Origin: Calothrix sp. NIES-2098
GTDB taxonomy: Bacteria; Cyanobacteriota; Cyanobacteriia; Cyanobacteriales; Nostocaceae
Assembly (NCBI GenBank): GCA_002368175.1
Contig: AP018173.1
Coordinates: forward strand, 1-64,000
Length of the DNA stretch: 64,000 nt
Direction: 5' to 3'
The stretch's first letter is position 1. Every line of letters begins with the position of its first letter. The position numbers were made by a program, and so were the translations under genes. This document shows positions 31,455 to 41,379 of this stretch, piece after piece. The notes below the pieces were generated by a model, which was given only the letters and a program-made list of their open reading frames with translations, made no database searches and was not told the origin of the DNA.

Positions 31455-34400
31455 ATGAACGCTTTTGAGGTTGATCGGCAGCAAAAACTACAAGCGCAAC
31501 TCGCCCAAGCATACTCCCAGCTACCACCCCTAGAGCAAAAAATTGTCCAATTATTCTCAGTAATTTACGAACCTGTCAACAGAACTTCGTTTTTAGAATG
31601 TTTTAACTACATCGGTGCGCGTGATACAAATTACAAATATTTAATTAGCTCCACCTTAAAACCTTATATCGATGGATTACTAACAGCAGGTTTGCTGATT
31701 CAAGGACAAGGACAGGGGCCTCAGTGTCATCCATTACTGGTAGAGATTGCTACTCGCTCGGCAGTAAAAGCTGGCTGTTTTGAAGTCATGGTCAAAGCAG
31801 TGCAAGACAAGCTCAAAGTAAAGAGTCGTTGGCAAGATGGGCCACTGTATTTCCAAAGCGATCGCCAATTTATTCGAGAAATCCGGATTGGTCTTTACAA
31901 TCAGAACCTCAGTTACATTAATAAACAAATTGAAGACTATAACAGATACAATTACAACGACGACAAGATATCTCTAGAAAATATCTTCGAGCAGATTTGC
32001 ACTAACCCATTTGATGCCGATTGGTTTCGCACCCTGCCACAGGAATTATATGACAACTGCATATCAATCATCCTCATCAATGCCGCGTTGAAATGTTCTC
32101 CCGCAGATGAAGCCTTTACCTTACTGCAAGAAGAATGCGCAAAAGAAGGTGGACATAACTCAGATTACCTGCACATAGTTTTGACAGAACAATTACTACT
32201 GCGGGGTTGTATTCAAGAAGCACAGCAGAGTTTAGATTCCATATCCGAAGATTATCGAGATAATAGCCTTGTATACAGAGGTTGGTTGAATTTTTTACGC
32301 GGCGATAATCAGCAAGCCATAACCGATTACACTGCTGGTCTCAAAGCCATCAAAAAAGCCACAGGCAAGCGACAGGTGTATTTTAGTACTATGGGCGGCT
32401 TGTTTTTTATCTTGGCACTAATCAAAGATGGTTCGCGGGAAAGTCTCCAGGAAGCACTTGATTATACAAGTTTACTGGCACGTCAATCAGATCATTGGCT
32501 GAGACCGATTTATGCACAGTTGAAAATCTTGCTGCAAGTCCAATTAGGCGACATCGCTCAAAAAGAATTGATCATCAGCAACCGCATTCTATTCCCTGAA
32601 GAACACAACAGCCTAGAAACCCTATTTTTCGCCCTGTGCCATTACTGGGTAGATACCGACAGAGCCAAAAAACATCTGCCCAGGTTGTTAGAGGAATTCT
32701 ACCAGCAAGCCGTGGCATCTGGTTATCACTGGTTAGCAATGGAGAGTGCAGAACTCTTGTCCCGACTCAAACCGCACAGCAGTTATGAAACCCAAGCAGA
32801 AATCCTGCGCGAAGATATCGGCATAGACAGCATTGTTGACTTGATGCAGCCACAAGAACCTTGGGAGATGTGCTTAAATGCACTAGCAAATCTTCAGAAA
32901 GCATCGCCAACACCTGTAAAGGCTCAAGCAGAACTACGCTTGGCATGGTTTATTACTTTCTACCCCAGCAAATGTCTTCTGCAACCACGCGAACAAAAGG
33001 TTAATGCCAAAGGTGAGTGGAGCAAAGGTCGCCCCATAGCCATCAAGCGCCTGAGCGGAAATCTGGGTGAGCTTGATTATCTCACATCTCAGGATCTGAG
33101 AGTATGTGGCTGTATTGAAACATTTACTTCCTATGATTATGGATATCGTGGCAAGGTTGAGTATACCTTCAGCGCCAAGGCAATCTCTGCGTTAATTGGA
33201 CATCCCTTGGTATTTTGGGAAGATGCACCAACCACCCGCGTAGAAATCGTCAAGGGAGAACCAGAATTAATCGTTAAAAAGGGTAAACGCGATCGCTTAA
33301 TTTTAGAATTTTCTCCCAAACTAGAGCCATCACAGAATATCCTCACTATTAAAGAAACCCCAACCCGCATTAAGGTAATTGAAATTAGTGCCGAACACCG
33401 ACGCATCGCGGAGATTATCGGTAAGGAAAACCGACTCTTAGTTCCCGCCACTGCCGAAAAGCAAGTCTTAGCCGCCATCAATGCCGTCTCTGGCATCGTC
33501 ACCGTGCATTCTGATATCGGTGGCGGACTAGAGGGAGCAGAAGAAGTACCAGCCCAGACTATACCCCACATTCACCTGTTGCCTGCCAATGCTGGATTGA
33601 AAATATCTGTGCTATCTCGTCCCTTTGCCCAAGGTGGCCCCTATTACTGTCCCGGCACAGGTGGTGAGACTGTAATTGCAGAGATTGACGGTAAGCGTCT
33701 GCAAACCAGGCGCAATCTCCAGGAAGAAAAGCAACTTGCCAATACCGCCCTTCAAGCCTGTCCTACCTTAACTCGTGCTGAAGAACAAGATAGGGAATGG
33801 CTCATAGAAGATCCAGAGGACTGTTTGGAACTGCTGCTGGAACTGCAAGCATTAGGGGACACAGTGGTACTGGAATGGCCGGAAGGAGAAAAACTGCGTA
33901 TCAAGCACCAAGCAGACTTGAAAGATTGTCAGATGTCCATTCAACGGCAGCAAGATTGGTTTGCTGCTACTGGGGAGTTGAAACTGGATAAAGACCTGGT
34001 GCTGGATATGCAGCAACTTTTAGAACTCTTGGATAAAACCCCCAGTCGTTTTATTCCCCTGGGAGATGGTCAATTTTTGGCTTTAACCCAAGCCTTTCGC
34101 AACCGTCTTGATGAATTGCGATCGTTTTCAGAAAAGCACAGTAAAGGTATCCGCTTTCATCCCTTAGCAACATTAGGCTTAGAGGATTTTGTCGATGAGG
34201 TAGGCAAAGTAAAAGCAGATAAACACTGGAAGGCACATATCCAGCGTTTGAAGGAAGTACAAAGCCTGCAACCGGAACTCCCCTCTACCTTCCAAGCAGA
34301 ACTGCGCGACTACCAGATGGAAGGCTTCAATTGGCTGGCGCGGCTGGCACATTGGGGTGTGGGAGCCTGCTTAGCAGACCAAATGGGACTCGGTAAGACC

Positions 34401-35675
34401 GTGCAGGCGTTGGCTGTCATCCTGATGCGTGCCCATGAGGGGCCAACCCTAATTATTGCCCCAACTTCCGTGTGCATGAATTGGGTGAGTGAAACGCAGA
34501 AGTTCGCTCCTACTCTTAATATTGTGCAATTTGGTGGGAGCGATCGCCAGCAACTACTCAACAACTTACAACCCTTTGATATGCTGGTGTGCAGCTATGG
34601 TCTGTTGCAGCAAGAAGAAGTATCGCAAATGCTATCCCAGATGCAGTGGCAAACAATTGTCCTGGATGAAGCCCAGGCAATCAAAAATATGACCACCAAA
34701 CGTTCCCAAGCAGCGATGAACCTCAAAGGTGGTTTCAAACTGATTACCACCGGGACTCCCATTGAAAACCACCTTGGTGAATTGTGGAATTTATTCCGCT
34801 TTATCAATCCTGGGCTTCTGAGTTCCTTTGAAAGCTTCAATCAACGCTTTGCTATCCCCATTGAGAAATTTCAGGATAAACAAGTACGCAGCAAACTCAA
34901 AAAACTCATTCAACCATTTTTGTTGCGTCGCCTGAAAAATCAAGTATTAGAAGAATTACCCTCCCGTACCGAAATTCTGTTACACGTAGAGTTGAGTCGG
35001 GAGGAAATGGCATTCTATGAAGCGTTGCGCCGTGAGGCAATATCCAAACTGACCGAAAGTGAAGCAATTGCTGGTCAGAAACATCTGCAAGTGCTGGCAG
35101 AAATTATGAGACTGCGACGGGCTTGCTGTAATCCCAGTCTCGTTATGCCTGATACTGAACTATCCAGCGCGAAACTGCAACTTTTTGCTGAGGTGCTAGG
35201 GGATTTACTGGAGAATCGCCATAAGGCTTTGGTATTTAGTCAGTTTGTTGACCATTTACACATCATCCGCGATTATCTGGATAAACAAGGTATTAATTAT
35301 CAATATTTAGATGGCAGTACCCCAGCCGCAGAACGGAAAAAACTGGTGGATGCTTTTCAAGCCGGGTCAGGCGATGTATTTTTGATTAGCCTCAAGGCGG
35401 GCGGTACAGGACTTAACCTTACTGCCGCAGATTATGTCATCCACATGGACCCTTGGTGGAATCCCGCCGTAGAAGACCAAGCCTCTGACCGCGCCCATCG
35501 CATCGGTCAACAACGCCCGGTGACTATCTATCGCTTAGTAGCAAAAGATACTATTGAAGATAAGATTGTGGACTTGCACCACCACAAGCGAGATTTGGCA
35601 GATAGCCTGCTTGAAGGTACTGATATTAGTGGCAAGATATCTACAGAGGCGTTACTGGAGTTGATTGGGGTATGA
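31455..35675 (+). CDS. SNF2-family DNA helicase/translocase with long N-terminal domain
   Basis: 1406 residues from the ATG at 31455 (MNAFEVDRQQKLQAQL); a GTG at 31410 is less likely. The SNF2 ATPase fills the C-terminal third: LRDYQMEGFNWLARLAHWGVGACLADQMGLGKTVQA, then LDEAQAIKN, GTPIENHLGELWNLF, LVFSQFVDHLHIIRDYL and the final SDRAHRIGQQRPVTIYRLVAKDTIE. The first 900 residues are helical, TPR-like and beta segments not familiar to me. SNF2 proteins translocate on double-stranded DNA. A truncated DUF499 gene follows, so the pair may be what is left of a phage-defence operon. Confidence 0.88.
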   Translation: MNAFEVDRQQKLQAQLAQAYSQLPPLEQKIVQLFSVIYEPVNRTSFLECFNYIGARDTNYKYLISSTLKPYIDGLLTAGLLIQGQGQGPQCHPLLVEIATRSAVKAGCFEVMVKAVQDKLKVKSRWQDGPLYFQSDRQFIREIRIGLYNQNLSYINKQIEDYNRYNYNDDKISLENIFEQICTNPFDADWFRTLPQELYDNCISIILINAALKCSPADEAFTLLQEECAKEGGHNSDYLHIVLTEQLLLRGCIQEAQQSLDSISEDYRDNSLVYRGWLNFLRGDNQQAITDYTAGLKAIKKATGKRQVYFSTMGGLFFILALIKDGSRESLQEALDYTSLLARQSDHWLRPIYAQLKILLQVQLGDIAQKELIISNRILFPEEHNSLETLFFALCHYWVDTDRAKKHLPRLLEEFYQQAVASGYHWLAMESAELLSRLKPHSSYETQAEILREDIGIDSIVDLMQPQEPWEMCLNALANLQKASPTPVKAQAELRLAWFITFYPSKCLLQPREQKVNAKGEWSKGRPIAIKRLSGNLGELDYLTSQDLRVCGCIETFTSYDYGYRGKVEYTFSAKAISALIGHPLVFWEDAPTTRVEIVKGEPELIVKKGKRDRLILEFSPKLEPSQNILTIKETPTRIKVIEISAEHRRIAEIIGKENRLLVPATAEKQVLAAINAVSGIVTVHSDIGGGLEGAEEVPAQTIPHIHLLPANAGLKISVLSRPFAQGGPYYCPGTGGETVIAEIDGKRLQTRRNLQEEKQLANTALQACPTLTRAEEQDREWLIEDPEDCLELLLELQALGDTVVLEWPEGEKLRIKHQADLKDCQMSIQRQQDWFAATGELKLDKDLVLDMQQLLELLDKTPSRFIPLGDGQFLALTQAFRNRLDELRSFSEKHSKGIRFHPLATLGLEDFVDEVGKVKADKHWKAHIQRLKEVQSLQPELPSTFQAELRDYQMEGFNWLARLAHWGVGACLADQMGLGKTVQALAVILMRAHEGPTLIIAPTSVCMNWVSETQKFAPTLNIVQFGGSDRQQLLNNLQPFDMLVCSYGLLQQEEVSQMLSQMQWQTIVLDEAQAIKNMTTKRSQAAMNLKGGFKLITTGTPIENHLGELWNLFRFINPGLLSSFESFNQRFAIPIEKFQDKQVRSKLKKLIQPFLLRRLKNQVLEELPSRTEILLHVELSREEMAFYEALRREAISKLTESEAIAGQKHLQVLAEIMRLRRACCNPSLVMPDTELSSAKLQLFAEVLGDLLENRHKALVFSQFVDHLHIIRDYLDKQGINYQYLDGSTPAAERKKLVDAFQAGSGDVFLISLKAGGTGLNLTAADYVIHMDPWWNPAVEDQASDRAHRIGQQRPVTIYRLVAKDTIEDKIVDLHHHKRDLADSLLEGTDISGKISTEALLELIGV

Positions 35676-35934
35676 GATTAGCACAAGTTTTATGACCGAA
35701 TTTTAGATTTTAAATAGTGGAATTGAAAATTCAAAATCTCAACAGGTCTCAAGCAAGCGAATTAATTAGTGGAATAAATCCAAAATCCACAATTTTTAAT
35801 TTTGAAACCGTGCCAAAACATCATAATTCTGTATAGAATTAATCAATTAAATTGGGTGTATCTTTAAAAACACCCAGTTGTTGACGGTTGGTATTGACTG
35901 TCAACTGTCAAATACAAACTATCAACACATCCCT

Positions 35935-36258
35935 ATGCTTCTCTCAGTATTTAAAACCTGCGTTCCTAGAAAAGAAATTTTAGCAGGGGAACTTTCTCCT
36001 GAATTATTAGCCGCCAAGTTACGGCTCGTTGTGGAAGGGAAAGCACCCCAATTATACCAAGATCCGACAGCATTTTTCGCCAATATTTTTGCTACTGACG
36101 GTTTAAAAACTCTAATTTCTGAAGTGTTTGGGCAGTTACTCAAGGAAGCTGTCGGTTCTCCTATTACCCGGCTACAAACTAGCTTTGGTGGTGGTAAAAC
36201 CCACGATAAAATTGCTTTATGCACATTACTAAAAACGGGCGAGCCATTTCTGGACTAG
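35935..36258 (+). pseudogene. Truncated DUF499-type ATPase
   Basis: Only 107 residues remain. LLSVFKTCVPRKEILAGELSPELLAAKL...YQDPTAFFANIFATDGLKTLISEVFGQLL...ITRLQTSFGGGKTH matches the N-terminus and P-loop of DUF499 proteins, whose normal length is near 1000 residues and which occur with SNF2 helicases and DNA methyltransferases in defence loci. The frame ends 15 residues after the Walker A, so it cannot work as an ATPase. ATG at 35935 chosen by homology. Confidence 0.75.
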
Positions 36259-36410
36259 ACCGTTTTGTTGACCTGAATTTAATTCCAGACCGACTCATTT
36301 GATTTTCTGTCTTTTCAAAGATACGGAGTTTTTTCAGAAATCAAATAATAGCCCTATATTGCAAATGCATAAAAGTTCAATAGTTGTTGAAACTAACCAT
36401 AGAGATAGTA

Positions 36411-36683
36411 TCAATCACAAAAGTTATCAATACGTAAATCTCGCCAGATGTCAGACACCTGCCAGCCAGTGTTACCCACAGACTGGAGAACTGGAGAATC
36501 TTGCACTGGAGCGTAGATGTGAAGATATTCTCTCGATTGGCTTTTTGCCTTCACATCTGGCTGCTGCTCAATGATAGGTTCATCAGCAGAGACTGTCTCT
36601 GAAGGAGCAACTTCCTCAACTGCTGGCTGTGAAGCAACAGACTTTTTGACCATCAGTAGTTCCGGCTTTTTGATAGGTTTCAT
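36411..36683 (-). CDS. Small hypothetical protein
   Basis: 90 residues. A lysine-rich start (MKPIKKPELLMVKKSVAS) and an acidic, proline-containing middle (AVEEVAPSETVSADEPIIEQQPDV) precede a folded-looking end (YLHIYAPVQDSPVLQSVGNTGWQVSDIWRDL). No family recognised. The disordered N-terminal half and isolated position between two pseudogenes leave it uncertain, but base composition is gene-like. Confidence 0.4.
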   Translation of the reverse strand: MKPIKKPELLMVKKSVASQPAVEEVAPSETVSADEPIIEQQPDVKAKSQSREYLHIYAPVQDSPVLQSVGNTGWQVSDIWRDLRIDNFCD

Positions 36684-37076
36684 ATTTATCTCGGTAATAA
36701 AAGCTTGATAGCAGAAAAACAGATGTAGCTAAAAATTATGTTTATGCCTCATCTATAGTGAGTAATTGGATAGCCCTTCACAAGTAGTGAAAACAAGACA
36801 ATCTGTTCGGTCTGTTGAAGGGAGCAATTGAGTATTCGCAAGTTCTTTCTATGGGTTGGTCTCATTCAGGGCATCAGATGAAAGTCGGGCAGTATACCAA
36901 GTACATGATTTTAGGTATCTTTTCTGGCTATGAGAGTGCTTATGTACTATAAAGTTAGTACAGCAGTATTTAACTTTCAAAAAAAGGTAGATAAAATGCA
37001 AAGCTCTTGAGAAGCAAAATTTTGGATAAAAAAGCATATTTCGCTGTAAATCTAGGTTTTTGCGGTCAGTAAATGG
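36684..37076. other. Intergenic region
   Basis: About 390 bp between the small minus-strand gene and the dinB remnant. I see no gene, RNA or strong repeat. Confidence 0.3.
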
Positions 37077-37446
37077 ATGAGGAAGATTATTCATATTGAT
37101 ATGGATGCCTTTTACGCATCAGTAGAGCAACGGGATCATCCCAGCTACCGAGGCAAACCATTAGTAGTCGGTGGCAGTCCCAATCAACGCGGTGTAGTAG
37201 CCGCCGCTAGTTACGAAGCCAGAAAATTTGGCATTCACTCAGCGATGCCTTCAGTCATTGCGATCGCTCTTGTCCAGGGCTAATCTTTGTCAAACCAAGA
37301 TTTGAAGTTTACCGAGAAATTTCACAGCAAATCCACGACATATTTAAACGCTACACCGATTTAGTAGAAGGGGTAGCGCTAGATGAAGCATATCTGGATG
37401 TTACCGAAAATAAGCAAAACATCACCTATGCTTCGACTATTGCCAG
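37077..37446 (+). pseudogene. dinB: dinB (DNA polymerase IV) remnant
   Basis: Residues 1-60 (MRKIIHIDMDAFYASVEQRD, then GVVAAASYEARKFGIHSAMPS) match the palm of Y-family polymerase IV, with catalytic D8 in IHIDMDAFY. A frameshift near 37260 moves the match to another frame, which reads GLIFVKPRFEVYREISQQIHD and VALDEAYLDVTEN to about 37446. The rest of the polymerase is absent, so the gene is dead. Confidence 0.85.
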
Positions 37447-37705
37447 TACAAGGCGGCAGAAATAAACAGAGCATTAAATAGCCAAAACTTTGCCCTTATA
37501 TGTCCACTTAAAAGGTAAGCGCTATTGTTTGATTAAAGTAGTCAATAAAATGGAGAATTCGATTCTTTAAATCATCCTGGCTGACGAAACTTGCACGCTT
37601 TAGTAACTTGCAAACCAAAATACTAGACTTGTCCGAAATATTAACTTAGGAAAAGAAAAATGGTAAAACGTTGAATTAAGTGTCTACCATTTTTCTCAAT
37701 TACGT

Positions 37706-38585
37706 ATGGTTTTTGATTATATCGAGAAATATCCACATAGAACAAAACAAATTTTAGGAATTAGTTACGAACAATTTCAATCACTGTTAAATTGCGCCAG
37801 ACAACGCCATCAGGAAATTAAAACTAAACTCCAGAGCCGAAAAATAAGAATTAATGCGGCTGGTGGTGGACGTCCAGAAAAGTTATTCATCCAAGAACAA
37901 GTATGTTTATGTTTATTTTATTTAAGACATATGCCAACATTTCAAGTCTTAGAAATATTGTTTAGTGTTTCCAAAACTGAGGCTAACGATACATTCCATT
38001 AATGGATATCTATTCTTCGAGACATTTTCCAATCAAGTTTATTAGAACAAGTCTCAAATAATGAGAGTGATTTACTATTTGTTCAAGAAGTATTAACCAA
38101 TTTTCGGCTATTAGTCGATAGCCTAGAACAACCAATATATAGGGATTCTGACTCCGAGCAACAAAAAATTTTTCTGGTAAAAAGAGACAACATACATTAA
38201 AAAGTCTAATGGTTGGAATGCCGGAAAGAAAGGACATCGTGGAAGTAGAAATAGGTGTTCCTGGTCCAACAGCCGACGTTAATTTGTTTCGTAAATCTCA
38301 AAAAAAGTTTGATAAGTCTCAACCTTTTTCGGGTGATAAGGGGTTTCAAGGTGGCGAAAATATTACTAGACCTCATAAAGAAGACCGAAACGAGAACTAA
38401 CTTAACAGCAAAAAGATGAAAACAAAGCTTTGTCTAGTAATCGGATATTGATCGAGTATTTGATTCGATTGCTTAAAATATTCTGCATAGCTCGAGAGCA
38501 ATTTCGCTTAAAACTTGAGACTTATGAGCAGATTATGTTTAACAGTTTGCGGATTAGTTAGGTTAAGAATTGGTAGCTTAGTCCT
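37706..38585 (+). pseudogene. Broken IS5-group transposase (HTH_Tnp_4/DDE_Tnp_4 type)
   Basis: The first frame (98 codons, YPHRTKQILGISYEQFQSLL...FQVLEILFSVSKTEANDTFH) ends at a TAA where the family has a tyrosine. Similarity continues in the same frame (WISILRDIFQSSLLEQV...), then in a second frame at 38209 (GMPERKDIVEVEIGVPGPTADVNLFRKSQ, FSGDKGFQGGENI), and again after 38400 (LIEYLIRLLKIFCIAREQFRLKLETYEQIM). There are at least one nonsense and two frameshift changes. Element ends not resolved. Confidence 0.8.
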
Positions 38586-38830
38586 GCCAACTTAGTTAGT
38601 AGCAAAAATTATAAGTTTTTTAGAAATTAGGAGTTGATTTTTATGCCTCTAAACTATCGTTAACTATTTCATACCCTTATAACTCCGTTTTTATGAAGAT
38701 ATCAAAGTTTTGCCCCAAAGCTTTGAACAGTCTGGCTTGGGAATTTTCGGACAGGTCTATTATATTTATTTGTTCCTGCATCGCAGAAAAACAATAAAAT
38801 AGATACAGTTACCTAACTGGAGGTATAACA

Positions 38831-41263
38831 CTGCTGAAAGCCACAAAAGCGATCGCCCAAAAATTCTACACCTTGTCTGTACTGTGTTTGTTGTTATTCT
38901 TGATGTTTACGGGAAATAGCTGGGCACAAATTCCTAGTGAGACAAAAATCACCCCTATAGTTGAAAAACTCATTGATACCAATGCCCGTGTGCGTTTAGA
39001 AGCACATGATGCACTTGTGAATATTGGTTCGGGGGCAGTACCGACGTTGGTAGAAAACCTCAAAAACCCAGATTGTAACATTCGCTGGCGTGCGGCTTGG
39101 GTTTTGGGTGATATGGGTACGGAAGCTGCGACTGCGGTGGGTGCGCTGACGGAAGCTTTGCAGGATGAAGATGTTCAAGTACGCATGTATGCAGTATTGG
39201 CTTTGGGTGAAATTGGCAGACCTGCAAAATCTGCGGTTCCGGCTTTGATGGCAGCTTTGCAGGATAAGGAACAATATGTTCGCATTTATGCAGCTTCGGC
39301 TTTGAGACGGATTGGTACGGAGGCAAAAGTTGCGGTTCCGTCTTTGATTAATGCGTTAAAAGATAGTAATCCACGGGTGCGGAAAAATGCAGCTTTGGCT
39401 TTGGGTGCAATGGGAACTGAAGCTAATTCTGCGGTAAAGGTTTTAATTCCTTTGTTGGATGATAGCGAATATTATGTGCGATATGCAGTAGTTAAGGGTT
39501 TGGGTAGCATTCTTGGCGGTTATCAGGATGTGGCTGATAATTTGCCTAGTGCAAAATTGGCGAAGGTTATAGGGGATTTTGAGCAGGTGATTCAAATTCT
39601 GGAATCACACAAAGATAATTTTACCGAAGTGGATAATGCTCGAATCCGTCGTCCTTTGGAAGCATTGAAAGCGGAGAAGGAAACCCGTTTATTTGATGTT
39701 GCGAGCGCGTGGATTTTGAAACATAAGCTAGTACTAGGATTAATAATCTATGTAGTTTTCCTCCCTTCGCTGTGGCTGATATTATTGCAAATCAAACCTT
39801 TATGGTTGTTACAAATTAATAATGCTCTAAAACCTTATACCGATTTTTCCCTGCCATTTCTCAGTATCAATGTGCCGTTGCGGTACGTGTTATTTATTGG
39901 TTGGTTTCATTTCCATCCCCAAGTGCTGGATGCATGGGTAGACAAGTATATTGAGTCAGCGCGATCGGAGTTTCCCAAAAAAGACACAGTTACTAGTCGT
40001 AGTAATTATATCCCGATTCCGGTTGTCTTAGATGGCAATACCTTACCCCAATTAACGCCGGAGAATTTACGTCCAACTTTTGAGAAACAGCGCAGTTGTT
40101 TGGTAATTTGTGGTGAAGGTGGGATTGGCAAAACCAGTTTAGCTTGTCAAATAGCCAATTGGAGTATTGAAGCACAGCAAGATCAACGACTTTGCGAACA
40201 TTTGATGTTGCCTGTGCTTTTAGAAGACGAATTTCGCCAAGTTGATGGTAAGTTGGCACTAATTGAAGCCATTCGCGGACAATTGCGATCGCTTATTGAT
40301 GAACCAGAACCAATATGCGAAGAGTTGCTGTTAAAGCTGCTCAGAAAAAGACGCATTTTAGTCATAGTTGATCGATTCTCAGAACTAAATTCAGCTACTC
40401 GTGAAGCTTTACAACCAGATTCACCAGATTTCCCGGTAAATGCGTTGGTGATTACTTCCCGGTTGGAAGAAAAATTAGGACAAGTAAATAAGACTATTAT
40501 CAAACCATTGAGGATTGAAGCAAACAAGCTTTCGTCGTTTATGGAAGCGTATTTAATGCAGCGAGGGAAGCGAGATTTATTTACCGACCAGGAATTTTTT
40601 GATGCTTGTACAAAACTATCATTAATGGTGGGACAACGTAATATCACGGTGTTATTAGCAAAATTATATGCCGAAAAATTAATTGCTAATATCGCGTCTC
40701 CAAACATTACTGTACAAAATGGTGGTGTCCCCGAAACAGTTCCCAGTTTGATGTTGGGATATTTAAACGAGTTAAATCGCTATGTTATGGGAGAAAAATT
40801 GAATGATAGAACTGTACATCAAGATGCAAAAGTCATTGCTTGGGAATGTTTGCGGGAAAATTACCAACCAGGAACAGCAAAACGTGAGGATTTATTAGCT
40901 GTTTTAGCTGCATTAAACCCAGACAATCCAGATACACGCCTTGATTATCTGGAAAATAGTCTACATTTAATTCAAACAATTGGCTCCGCAAAAGATAAAA
41001 TTAAATTCTGCCTTGATCCTTTAGCCGAATATTTAGCTGGATTGTATCTGGTGGACATGTACGAAAGCAACGAAAGCAAATGGCGATCGCTTTTCTTGAA
41101 GAAGGCTGATGATTTGGTGAAAAACAATCATCAAGATGCCATCAAAGGGTTTTTGATTGCTGTTGTTGATTGCTATTTATCTCAAATTACTAATGCGAAA
41201 GATTCTGACTTAGTACCGCAGAAATTGAGTAAGTTAACTGGGGTTGTTCCCATGACACCATAA
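38831..41263 (+). CDS. HEAT-repeat NACHT membrane protein
   Basis: About 810 residues if it begins at CTG 38831, which follows GGAGG by eight bases and gives a basic start (LLKATKAIAQK) to the signal or anchor segment LSVLCLLLFLMFTGNSWAQ. A TTG at 38873 would cut that N-region. HEAT-type repeats (VRxxAAxALGxxG units) span about 45-225, hydrophobic segments about 295-320 and 345-360, and a NACHT P-loop CGEGGIGKTSLACQIANW is near 427. Walker B is ILVIVDRF near 509. NACHT proteins are STAND-type switches, many in defence. No downstream partner is left; an ISKra4 element follows. Confidence 0.75.
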   Translation: MLKATKAIAQKFYTLSVLCLLLFLMFTGNSWAQIPSETKITPIVEKLIDTNARVRLEAHDALVNIGSGAVPTLVENLKNPDCNIRWRAAWVLGDMGTEAATAVGALTEALQDEDVQVRMYAVLALGEIGRPAKSAVPALMAALQDKEQYVRIYAASALRRIGTEAKVAVPSLINALKDSNPRVRKNAALALGAMGTEANSAVKVLIPLLDDSEYYVRYAVVKGLGSILGGYQDVADNLPSAKLAKVIGDFEQVIQILESHKDNFTEVDNARIRRPLEALKAEKETRLFDVASAWILKHKLVLGLIIYVVFLPSLWLILLQIKPLWLLQINNALKPYTDFSLPFLSINVPLRYVLFIGWFHFHPQVLDAWVDKYIESARSEFPKKDTVTSRSNYIPIPVVLDGNTLPQLTPENLRPTFEKQRSCLVICGEGGIGKTSLACQIANWSIEAQQDQRLCEHLMLPVLLEDEFRQVDGKLALIEAIRGQLRSLIDEPEPICEELLLKLLRKRRILVIVDRFSELNSATREALQPDSPDFPVNALVITSRLEEKLGQVNKTIIKPLRIEANKLSSFMEAYLMQRGKRDLFTDQEFFDACTKLSLMVGQRNITVLLAKLYAEKLIANIASPNITVQNGGVPETVPSLMLGYLNELNRYVMGEKLNDRTVHQDAKVIAWECLRENYQPGTAKREDLLAVLAALNPDNPDTRLDYLENSLHLIQTIGSAKDKIKFCLDPLAEYLAGLYLVDMYESNESKWRSLFLKKADDLVKNNHQDAIKGFLIAVVDCYLSQITNAKDSDLVPQKLSKLTGVVPMTP

Positions 41264-41379
41264 ACCTATAGGAATCTTGCTAAGTATGCTGAGAAACAAA
41301 CCTTTGTATAGCAAGCTTATAACCAACTTGGTTATTCAGAAATCAAATAGGAGTCCTATACGATTCTTAGTATCAGTTT

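Noticed and set aside
33137..33571. 144-codon minus-strand ORF inside the helicase gene
   Set aside because: It is antisense to a clearly conserved coding region.
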